From: Anthopleura xanthogrammica
Taxonomy: Eukaryota; Cnidaria; Anthozoa; Actiniaria; Actiniidae
Direction of reading: 5' to 3'
NCBI GenBank assembly: GCA_964019055.1
Contig: OZ025207.1
Span: 15,341,357-15,405,356, forward strand
Length of the DNA stretch: 64,000 nucleotides
Shown here: one piece after another, positions 10,980-20,754 of the stretch
Layout: each line of letters starts with the position of its first letter
How positions within the stretch are numbered: the first letter of the stretch is position 1
Position numbers and translations under genes: made by a program
Notes under the pieces: generated by a model
Told to the model about the DNA's origin: nothing
Database searches by the model: none
Seen by the model: the letters and a program-made list of their open reading frames with translations, nothing else

Positions 10980-11690
10980 CATCCTTTTTACACCTGATAT
11001 TGTCATGAAAAATTTCATTAAGGAGTTCCTCTGTTCTCTTGACTGTCTTCCTTGTCTTCCCTGACTTGAGGAAGTAGGCTTCTATTTCACGAAGAGTAAA
11101 GATTGGCATATCAATCAATGATTTAGTCCAGTCAGACTCTGAAGTCTTTCAGTAATTTCCTGTTTGTGGAAAACACAAATATTTTATTAAAAAATAAAAC
11201 AATCATCCAAATGAAGTTAACATAACACTAACCTTTCATACACTCGTAAATGATGTTTTTAGAAGATGGCTTATCCAACCCCACTTCAGATCCTGACAAT
11301 GTTTCAGTCTTAAGCAAATTTTCATTAGGATTGAAAACAACTGCTGTTCTACCATTTTTAACATACTCTTGTATTCTGAAGGATATGAAAAAGCAAAATA
11401 TGTTTCGTTTTATCTTTGTATTCTAGCTACAAGTACTGATCAGTTCAGTCATTATAAAAACTTAGATATCAGATTCATAACCATCCACTGGACACTGGTA
11501 TAAATTGGTAAATTGTAAGTACAATACTAATAAACAAAATATGTCGCTTTTTTTGCCATACCAAACACATTTTAACATTTTGTAAGATTTTAAAAGGTGT
11601 TTTTAAGCCATGTTTTGCTTTAATACTTTTTCCTAAATTTAAAACCGAGCCAAGTACTTCCAGTGATTCTAAGTCCGCCATTTTGAATAC
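10980..11690 (-). pseudogene. Fragment of a repeat protein, possibly the SWIM family N-terminus
   Basis: Minus-strand pieces with splice-like borders: MADLESLEVLGSVLNLGKS (from 11681), an IQEYVKNGRTAVVF piece (about 11385-11240) before a GT, and DWTKSLIDMPIFTLREIEAY (about 11135-11075). The last resembles a conserved stretch that I associate with SWIM/YqaJ repeat proteins. The pieces do not form one frame. The call is tentative; it could be an unrelated repeat gene. Confidence 0.3.
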
Positions 11691-11794
11691 CTTTAAAGCA
11701 TCGTAATATATAAAGTTATTTAAGTTAGATTTGAAAATTTGTAGAGCTCAAACGTGTGTCCGTAACGCTTGCGGACACGCGCAGAAGATCACTT

Positions 11795-12276
11795 GATGTG
11801 ATCAAAAGTTACTCTGGGCAAGAACTTCGAACCATTTTCTGCATCCTGATAGAACAGCTGCACGTTATGCTGTCGCAAAACATACTGGCCATTATTCCAC
11901 ATGTACCTAAAATACAAATACAGGTAATCAGCCAACCAGATTTCAAATACAAGTTGCTTTCAGTGTACGTATACTGACTTTAATACAAAACACACGATTG
12001 ATAACTTTACATCTACAATACAGTATCACAATTATTGCACTGATACACAAATTACAAACAAAGGTTTAAAATTTCAGTAATAATATTACAAAAACTTACC
12101 TAGTACATGATCCATTTCCAGAATGGTAAAGACAATTTCTTGTGGTCTTTATAAGATGGGGAGCATCAGCAAAGAAATAGATGTATCTTTCTGGTGCATA
12201 TAAATTGACAGTACGGTGACATACATTATCATTATTGTTGCTCAGCGCCTTGTGCATGCGAAAGAAACTTCTGTTA
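11795..12276 (-). pseudogene. P-element transposase, downstream half
   Basis: Minus-strand exon 12276 to about 12101 reads RSFFRMHK ... YAPERYIYFFADAPHLIKTTRNCL, the P-element/THAP9 stretch with the catalytic Asp in FFADAPHLIK. It ends at a GTAAGT donor. A second exon near 11911-11795 opens after an AG with RYMWNNGQYVLRQHNVQLFYQDAE..., also P-element-like, and stops soon after HIK. The upstream half lies at 24797-25740 on the same strand, separated by the 12277-24793 insertion. Degenerate and incomplete. Confidence 0.75.
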
Positions 12277-13055
12277 TAGTCCATGAGCTGGGACCCCCAG
12301 AAAGCAATTTTCGTAGCACCCCCCTGGAGACATAGTGAAAATGGTATCAAATGAAAGCTTATTATCTGTATTTTCATGATTCACTTGTTACTTTTCATGT
12401 AACCTGTGCTTAAGTGAGATATACGGCGAAATTTGAGGGGGGTGGGGTGGGGAAATATTTTATTTGGAGTTACGGCCTCTCCAAAGAGAGAGAAAATATT
12501 TTTGAAAATATTGCCCCAAAAACCAACAAAACCTTCCAAAAATGTTTCTCTGTTAACATGATGTCGGGAAAACATTTGTGTAAGATATCTACTTGTTTCC
12601 ATGGCAACGGTTGATAGGGAATTTTTTTAAATCACAAAGCATAAACCATTTTTTGCTGTTTTTATCACAAAATGTTGTTCTATCAGATTTGTGAATTATC
12701 GTTTCCGCTTAACTATATGAAACTGATAAATGTACATTCGGCTTTACATCTAGGTTATTTTCTCTCATGAACTCAACCTTTAAATGATTTTTAAGGGTTG
12801 ATCTCTTAAATGACCTTAAATTGGTACAAGCATACACATATATTTGTGTATAAAAAAAAAAAAAAGTTTTTTGTAAAAAATGTTTACCACTGTTCTAGCT
12901 TGACAAAGTTACACGACTTTGACGAATGATCACTACTAGCTACGAAAAGTTTCATAATTGCGAAAAAATGAAACTAGGGGTTGGCCCCTAAAAATTAAGA
13001 AGAATTACAATCCAATATGTAAGACCAATCACTCGTGATAAGCCTAGAACTACAA
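12277..13055. repeat. Left inverted terminus of the 12.5-kb element
   Basis: From about 12303 to 12820 this matches 24760-24260 on the other strand almost base for base, including the GTAGCACCCCCCTGG block. A diverged stretch with a different insert follows, and a last matching block (atgtaagaccaatca ... gcctagaactacaa) ends near 13055. A 13-base perfect match marks the very end; the next ~15-20 bases differ between the two termini. Confidence 0.8.
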
Positions 13056-13164
13056 TGTTTTTGATAAAATTGCAGTTACTTAGATGATTAGTCCAAAGAA
13101 GTCATAAAACATTTCTAGTTGTCATTTTCATCTCTATCATCTTCATCTCCGTCATCTTCATCAA

Positions 13165-16100
13165 TTAATCATCATCTTCATCTCCGTCATCATTGTCTTC
13201 ATATGCGTCTTCGGCAATTGTGTTTTCACATTTTTCACAGGCACATGCTCTTGTGCAGGAAAGCCTATTGCGAACGCAAGAACAACTTCGTGTTTTACAT
13301 TGTCCTTTGCATCCACAGCATACCAGGGCCATCATTGCTTCATTATCATCATCTCCATCATCTTGATCTCTATCATCATCATCTCCATCATATTGATCTC
13401 TGTCATCATCATCTCCATCATCTTGATCTCTATCATCATCATCTCCATCATCTTCATCTCTGTCATCATCATCTCCATCATCTTCATCTCTGTCATCATC
13501 ATCTCCATCATCTTGATCTCTGTCATCGTCATCTCCATCATCTTCATCTCTGTCATCATCATCTCCACCATCTTCATCTCCGTCATCTACATTATCATCA
13601 TCATCATCATCATCATCTCCGTCTTCATCATCTTCATCTCCATATGCGTCTTCTTCGGCAATTGTGTTTTCACATTTTTCACAGGCACATGCTTCTGTGC
13701 ATGAAAGGCTGTTGCGAACGCAAGAAGAACGCCGTGTTTTGCATTGTCCTTTACATCCACAGCATACCAGGGCCATCACCGCTTCAGGAGCAGGGGGCTG
13801 TTCTGTCCAATCGATCTCCAGGCAGTTGTGTTTCACTTGCCAGCCTTGACCAGTAGGTGTTTGGTTGATGTTTGGATCTAAGGCATGCTTCCAAAGATAG
13901 GCTTGAAAGTTGGCACGCTTGAGATGATTTACTAACGCTGCTCTTGATGGTGGAAGCTGGTGTGACTGCAAATTTTTCCCCTTGCAAAACATCTTATATC
14001 TTAATTCGTTGACACTCTGACACTTGGGGTCGTTATAGAGGGTGCAAACAAACTTTTCCAATTGGTCAAAATCTTCAAATGGAATTCTTTCACCCAAGGT
14101 CCCCACAGCATTCCTTGAAACTTGATTTTCTTGAATGATAACAAGAGCTTTCTTTTTTCCTTTTGTTGCAAACGAGCTGACTGCATCACAGCCAGTCAAT
14201 GCATGTAGGCTTGGCAGCACACGGCATGTGTCTAATCCGAGGTTATCACGAAGTTTAGGCACATGGATCAGGCGAGTTCTGGTCTGTGTACCGCTTATCA
14301 GGATCAACTCAGATGGAATGGTTGTCTGGTAGTAACAGGCCAGTACTTCAACATCGGTATCCGAAGACTTGATGGCGATGAGCTGATGACCACTTCGTGA
14401 GGCATGAAAAGCATGGAGGAACATTCTTGTATCCGCTTCCTCTTGGTTACTGCATAGATCTTCACTAATCTGCGAGATGATATTGCCATCTTGAGTACAT
14501 ACTTTGGTGCACTTTTGTCCATGTGTGACAAAAAGCGTGCGGTTTCCAATCATGGGGGCATACTTGTGGTTGGAAGTCCATTCAGTCACAAGGAAGTTTA
14601 ACAGAGCAGTTTTGTTTGGACCATTCGCCATAAACTTCTTCCACTGACGAGGGCACAGTTGCTGAGGACTAGAGACTTCAACCATCAATTGGCCACTGGA
14701 GCTTCGTTTGTCTCTCTCGGTGTTCTTAATTGAGATTTCGGGGGTACTGATCTGCTACGAAATCTATTCTTGTTGCTTGTCCACCCACTGCCAGGACTCG
14801 TTTCATCACCATTTCTGCAAGTGATCCAAATCTCTCTGGTACTTTAACCAGTGACTGAAGTAGCGCCATAGCATCAATGATGAAAGCTGTTGTCTGGCGT
14901 GGAAGACTATCTAGGCACTCGACTCCATTTTCAAGTAGCTTTGGAAGAGCAGCTTTGTTAGTTTTGGCTAGGGATCCATCAAACGAAGTTAGTGACCAGG
15001 GGAGAGGACCGAGCTCAAATGTCAAAAGCTCTCTGAGATCAATCTTCCGGCTCTGACCAATAATTAGAAGGCGTGCAAAGAGGTTTCTGTCAGCCCTGAT
15101 TGCGATGTTTTTTCCTCCAGCTTTTAATGACATCTTCTTTCGAGCATCACGGAAAGACCCAAGCTTGAGCTTGTTGAGGGGCTCGAAAAATCCTTTGCTG
15201 TTTGTCACCAACCTCTCATTCATGAATGACTCAAGAGCTTGCCTTCCTTTAGTTTTGGCCATCAACAAGTCTCGCTTCACGTTTTCATCGGCAACACGCC
15301 CGGAGCTGAGGACAGCAAGCTCTTCTGAAGGATCAAATGGATTACGCCAGTTCTCTATGACCTCTACTATCTTCTCTACGTCTTCTTCATCTCTTTTGAT
15401 GCGTAATGATCCACTCTCTTTGTGCAGTTGGCTTTTCTCTTGAGAACCGACTGTCATACTCCTACATTTGTCCACAAAGGCGGCTCGAGCATGGGCGGTA
15501 AGCATCCAACGCTGTACAGCAGCCTTCTTCAAACTGAAGCCCACTATGCCTCCTTTCGTCTTAGTACTTCGATTGAGTGTTTGCTCGATAGTTTGGTCGA
15601 CTGGCACCTGGGAAAATCCATGATGGATCGTTCTTTGGACTCCAAAATCGCCATTGGCAAGCATGTTGTGTGCTTCTGGATGGTTTTCTTCAAGTGACAT
15701 CATTTCCGCCAAGTAGACTGGAAGGTATCTAGAATAATTAGTGTGATCATATGCGAAGAACCAAGGTAGCATCTCTTTGGTACTTTCTAAGTGCATATCC
15801 CAGTTGCCTTCCCTGGTTGCTCGTACAGCATTCAACAACACTTCAACCATCTCTAGATAACTATTCCAAAACACTTTCATGGGACCGTTATCGAAGGCGG
15901 AGTATTCTTTGTAGAGCTTCATTAACTTGCCAAAATCTTCCATGGACAGTAGACCATCAAACTTTTGTTTGCTGAACTCCTTTCGGATATCCATTACTTG
16001 GTTGACTATCATCACATAATTAACCGGGTGATCATGTGTTAGTAGCCAAGACCTAAAGCCCTTCCACTGCAGTCGATGCAATGCTTCATACATGATCTGG

Positions 16101-18524
16101 GAAAAAAACCCACTGTCATTAGTGTTTCATTAACATATATCAAATTATGTATTATAATTGATTACCTTGTGGATACGAATTGCACGATTATAATGGCGCC
16201 CTTCAAGAACTGCAGCAATAGATCCAGAACCGACAACTTCACTTTCCAGAAAGATGTCTGATAAACCAGCATCCCCAAATCGTTTGCCGAGAGCCGCTAG
16301 GTAGGCACAGATGGTGTGGAATGTTCCCATTCTAACAACGATACGTTTGAACTCCTCTTGATTTTGCCATATTATTTCAAGAACCTTTGCGTAGATGGCT
16401 TGATCGAACACGGTGATAACATCTTGTTGTCCAAGCTGGTCAGCCATTTTCAATGACCTATGGAGAACCGTGTAAACAGTGGGAAGCTCTGTTGGGCTTG
16501 CATCAATAACCTCACAATAGCCAATGGAGCACTCTCTCAGGGGGTTGTTTTCTTGTAGCATTGCGTTGAAACCAGTCCATGCAGGTATTACTTGGGCTTG
16601 GTTATCTGGCACATCAAAGATGCTGTCTTGATATGGCTGTCGACAAAGTCTCCAGCCAAAGTTAATGAGTTGAGCATGAACGCTGACTTGTGGATTGCTG
16701 TTTAACATTTTGTTAACACTGATTTTGACTGGAGTAGGCCCTTTTCGAGAGCTTGAACTAAAATGAAGTATATCTGATTGAACACAATCAATAGAGCGTT
16801 TCTTAGGCCATGCTCGTATAGCTGAATTGACAGGAGGTAACTCACAGGTATGAGGTTTGCGTTGAATAATGATGCCATTCGTGCAATGAGTGGTCTCTTT
16901 TCCTGCAAAAACGCAAAACGATCATGACTTCATTATTCCAAACTGACACATGGTCTTAATTAAACTTACGTTAATACCTACCAGACAGAGTTTCTTCAAG
17001 AAGATCATTGTTATCCCAGCAAAAAACACCAGGCACGCCAGGAGAACAGGCATTTGGGATTAGGACACCATTTTGCTGCTTTGCAATCTGGATGTCGGCT
17101 AGAGCTGTTTCTAGTTCTTCAACTTGAGAGTATGATAAGCTATGACCAAATCTATTGAGAATGGTTATTAATTCCACATTTCCAGTGAGACTTTTTACCG
17201 TCATAGGTAGAACGACATGTTTTGGGGTTTTTACGCGACCACGACTGACACAATGTATTAAGTCCTGGCAAAGAGAAACTACTAGGCGGTGAACATCAGG
17301 TGGAAGCTTGACAGCTCTCTCTTTGGAAAACTCTGACTGTGGCAGTAAAATCCAAGCCATATTGTACACCAAATCAGGTATCATAGCACTGCCACTGTCT
17401 AAGTCATCTGGTGATGGTGGCCAAGTCATACTGGGTTTCACGTCGACAAGTAAGCTCCTTATCGCTTTAGCTGCATGGAAAATTTGATAGCTCTCATCTA
17501 GACCTGTATTAGTTGTGCAGTCATTCGCTTTCAACTCCTCCACTTCATTCTCCTCATACTGAGCACTGTTTTTAACGATAGTCTCTACAATTTCTCCAAC
17601 TTCAACAAGCGAACTATACACAATATCAGATCGGTTTCTGTTTACTGGTTGACGAAAACACAGTTTTTCACCAAAATATCGAAGGAGGCGCCTCTTGAGC
17701 TTGGATGACCTGTACGAGGAAGCACTAATTCCTTCGTCAAATAGAAACGTTGTGTACTTTTGTACGAGGTCTGACATGGATATTGCTTTTGCTTCTTTCA
17801 AGATCTCTACTTCTATAATCTCCTTTAGTTTATCAAATCATTTACTGTAGCCATCTGTACTAACATCTTCTTCTCTACAGTGGTTCTCCTCTAACTTATC
17901 AAGTTCCCTTTGACGGACATAATCTTTATAGCAGGAACGATGATACTTGATTTCCATTGCGATTGTATCTTGATGCTGAATATTCAATAGCAGGCGATTA
18001 TCATTGTGTATTTCAGCTGCCTTGATCAAAGAGGCGCTGCCAATCTCGCTGATGTTTAGGGTAAGAGCCTCTCTTGTTCTTGCTCCTTTGGACATCGTTA
18101 TCTTATCCTTTTGGCAAATTGCACATTTTGTTATATCAAAATCAGAACTCTGGGACCTGCGGATTCTTTTAGGAGGTGAAGACATAACAGATTCTTGACT
18201 GAGATGTTCTCTAGGGAGATGATGGTTTTGTTCTGCTTTCAATACTTTGTTTTTGTCGGTATATTCTTGATAACAGCGTCGATGGTAGCTGCCTCTTGGT
18301 CTCTGTTCCCAAGATTTCTCCATCTTTATCCATATGAAATCTCTCCTTCGATAAGCACACTTGTGAAAGGTTTCCCAACTTTTTTCTGTAAAAGCTGTTA
18401 ATTTGCCACCAGCGTTGTCGACAACATGGCAAAGACATTTATTCCAATTTGGTTGCTGTTTTGCCGAACGTTTTTTAGAAGTTATTTCAGTCATAACGAC
18501 TGAATTTTTCTGAAAACAAGCCAT
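13165..18524 (-). pseudogene. Large multi-exon protein: Cys/His N-terminus, PIN/FEN-like nuclease region, CXC domains
   Basis: Exons about 18524-16982, 16902-16166 and 16096-13165 are joined by GT..AG introns. The N-terminus has a Cys/His cluster (KCLCHVVDN ... SYHRRCYQEY ... KCAICQKDK ... YHRSCYKDY). A long helical middle carries a KEMLPWFFAYDHTNYSRY block and GGIVGFSLKKAAVQRW. The C-terminal third resembles FEN/PIN nucleases by its acidic signatures: SNQEEADTRMFLHAF, IKSSDTDVEVL and HALTGCDAVSSFATKGK. Then come two CXC (tesmin-like) domains around an acidic repeat. Two lesions: a TGA at 17838-17840 and an extra C (five-base run 14740-14744). The family is common in marine animal genomes but I know no assigned function. 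A second copy fragment lies at 56768-57892. Confidence 0.7.
13190..13790 (-). repeat. Duplicated CXC domain flanking an Asp-rich minisatellite
   Basis: Two near-identical coding stretches, LVCCGCKGQCKTR..SCVRN (13.74-13.66 kb and 13.30-13.21 kb), flank a region of about 30-base units encoding GDDDDRDEDD or GDDDDRDQDD (about 13345-13620). The duplication probably arose with the repeat expansion. Opposite-strand frames here are mere shadows of the repeat. Confidence 0.85.
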
Positions 18525-18817
18525 AAGATTCACCTAAATATAAGCATTTTTCACATTTCATTTCATTTTTCTTTTCCAAAATTATTTAAAAAAATATGTT
18601 ACCTGAATAGAAAAGGCACGAGTTTATTTAGCATTTTTACACAACTGACTTGGGTGAGCATTTTCGTCAAAGCATCAACGTATATCTACAAAAAGTAGTG
18701 CGAGCGAAATTCCATAGGATGAAAAAACCCCAAAGCGCTCCGCAGCGCTAATTTTTTAAGGGGAAAAATCCCAGCCCTATGGATCGCACCCTTCCGCCTG
18801 CTGGGCTCGGCTAATTT

Positions 18818-19795
18818 TTAAATTCCCAAACTTTGGGAAACTGATAACAATGAATCGAGATTGTCTTTTATATAACCGTCTTTCGCATTTTCACTGGACC
18901 ATCTGCCATGTCTCTTGAATAATCGATCTGGTATTCCACTGTTTGCTGCAGCTGAAGCCCCTCCTGCTCGCAGACTGTGTAAACTGATCTTGGCCGTGTC
19001 TGTGATTCCTTCAAAGGCTTCCTTTATTAGCTCCCTTGCACGAGAATAACCAATTCCTTGGGGGCGAACTTTGCGGGAACAGCTAGGCCCTGACAAAGCA
19101 CGGAAAAGGGGCAGCTCTTCTTGAAAATTCATTTCTGCAGCATCTACGTAGCGTTCCAGAGCTTTAACAGGACAAGTCAACAGGCTGGATCTGGATATTG
19201 ACACCCAGGCTCCTTCTCTCAACTGGTCCGTCTTGAATGATTCTATGAAGATAGAAATATAAGAAGAGAAAACCCTAACATCACAGCATTTGATGTTACA
19301 GAGTTCACTAAACCGGAAAAAACCTGCGAAACCGATAAGGCACATAGCAATTGTCCTGAGGTGATATAAAGAAGGATTCTCTTTATATTTCGACACCAAC
19401 GCGAGTAACATCTCCGCAGTAATGGGTTCTTTCCTGTTCTTAGGCTTTCCCAGGATTCTCTTAGCAGCAGACAGCATAGGCGCAATCAGGGTATGGTCAG
19501 AAACTTTAGGGAACCCCCCTAAGGAGTGCGCCCAGTCGATACTGTAAACCGCATTCGAGAGAGGAGAAGGGGTCTGAGAATTCTGTAAAATACACTGAAG
19601 ATAAACTGCGACATGGAATGGGTTGGCAGGGAAATGATCTAAGCGATTCTCAGACGTCCAGCGCTTCCAGCGGTTAAACCCTCCCAGATACGTTTTGATA
19701 GATCCTTCAGCTTTGGCAGCCAATACCGTCTGCTTTACTTGATCCACACACGGCTGAAGGTGGGGAGGCAGGGCTGCACTAAAATCAGACCACAA
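18818..19795 (-). CDS. Tyrosine recombinase of the DIRS-like element
   Basis: A 325-residue frame for the enzyme that integrates the circular DNA copy without DDE chemistry. Visible are an N-terminal SAM-like DNA-binding half (about 15-110) and a catalytic half with FAGFFRFSELCNI (Arg), ISLHSLRAGGASAAA (HxxR), FKRHGRWSSE (His) and DGYIKDN (nucleophile Tyr), so all active-site residues are present. Before the Met lies a strong splice acceptor (T/C-rich tract, then TTTCAG at about 19812), so the reading frame may begin within a spliced exon. It lies 960 bases after the RT stop, beyond an internal repeat and a minisatellite. Confidence 0.9.
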   Translation of the reverse strand: MWSDFSAALPPHLQPCVDQVKQTVLAAKAEGSIKTYLGGFNRWKRWTSENRLDHFPANPFHVAVYLQCILQNSQTPSPLSNAVYSIDWAHSLGGFPKVSDHTLIAPMLSAAKRILGKPKNRKEPITAEMLLALVSKYKENPSLYHLRTIAMCLIGFAGFFRFSELCNIKCCDVRVFSSYISIFIESFKTDQLREGAWVSISRSSLLTCPVKALERYVDAAEMNFQEELPLFRALSGPSCSRKVRPQGIGYSRARELIKEAFEGITDTAKISLHSLRAGGASAAANSGIPDRLFKRHGRWSSENAKDGYIKDNLDSLLSVSQSLGI

Positions 19796-20007
19796 GGCAG
19801 TGTTGAAAACATCTGAAACAGAAAAGGAAAGAAAAACAGAAGCAACAAGAGAAGTAATTGGAACTTTTCATAAACACAATGTTGAATTATTATTATTTAA
19901 GATAAATATATTTGTCGTCATTTCAATGGGAAAAAATTATTACAAGCCAAAAAATTGACCAGAAGTGGTCACTATAATTTACGGCACAGATGGTCCCAAA
20001 CACAATT

Positions 20008-20240
20008 TTTTTTTTTTTTTTTTTACAGGGCACAGATAGTCCCAAACATTCTCCGGGCACAGATCGTCCCTAATGTTCTCAGGGCACAGATCGTCCCAAA
20101 CGTTCTCCGGGCACAGATGGTCCCTAACGTTCTCAGGGCACAGATAGTCCCTAACGTTCTCAGGGCACAGATCGTCCCAAACGTTCTCCGGGCACAGATG
20201 GTCCCTAACGTTCTCAGGGCACAGATGGTCCCTAACGTTA
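20008..20240. repeat. Poly-T run and 27-bp minisatellite inside the DIRS element
   Basis: After a run of T (about 20008-20025) come about seven to eight units of 27 bases (20034-20237) of the pattern GGGCACAGATNGTCCCNAAC plus GTTCTCN. Units differ by single bases that alternate (CCAAACG..CC versus CCTAACG..CA), hinting at a 54-base higher-order unit. The open frames seen on both strands are only due to the repeat period. Confidence 0.9.
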
Positions 20241-20353
20241 ATTCAATCCTCAGCAAACAAAACAAAATTATATGTATAACAAAGTCCTTGACTTCTAGTG
20301 ATGACCGAGTCCCAAATCTGAAACCAAAAAAAAAATAAATAAATAAATAGGAA

Positions 20354-20511
20354 TAAAAGTGATAAGTATAAATATGTGCGGCACTGAAGCGAACACCAAG
20401 ATGACACAAACAACCTTGACAACTCTTTAAGTACCTACACCAATTCCCTTGAGAATACATACCGTCGAGAGAATATTTTTTCGCTAATTTGCAAAACGCG
20501 AAAAAATTCAT
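20354..20511. repeat. Internal copy of the DIRS direct repeat
   Basis: Appears identical over 158 bases to 23441-23598, same orientation. DIRS/Ngaro elements use split direct repeats (A1..B1-A2-B2) to copy their ends. Here the internal copy sits between the RT and recombinase frames, which is not the layout I know. Confidence 0.9.
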
Positions 20512-20754
20512 CTCTCTTCTAAATGTACTCAACCCTCCCGCCCGTGCGAGACTGACTAGTCATACACCTTCATTATTGTTTGTCGTGTGCTCGGCTGGTG
20601 ACCGCACGACCAGCCAAGAGAACAAAGAAAGATGAACTGAAGGAATAAAATAATAGTGTAAGAATAATAATGATAATATGAAAAACGGATTAAATAAGGA
20701 TCAATAACAACCTTGAAGAATACGATCGATAAACAGCATTAAATCATTTACCAG

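Noticed and set aside
12381..12614. Open frames on both strands repeated at 24447-24680
   Set aside because: They arise only because the two inverted termini of the 12.5-kb element are nearly identical; no protein family resemblance.
13119..13856. Long plus-strand frame rich in His/Leu, and two more over the same bases
   Set aside because: It is the shadow of the acidic and CXC coding repeats on the minus strand; repeat period keeps all frames open.
19955..20532. Repetitive frames on both strands (RAQIVPNVL and TICALRTLG repeats)
   Set aside because: Products of the 27-bp minisatellite, not genes.
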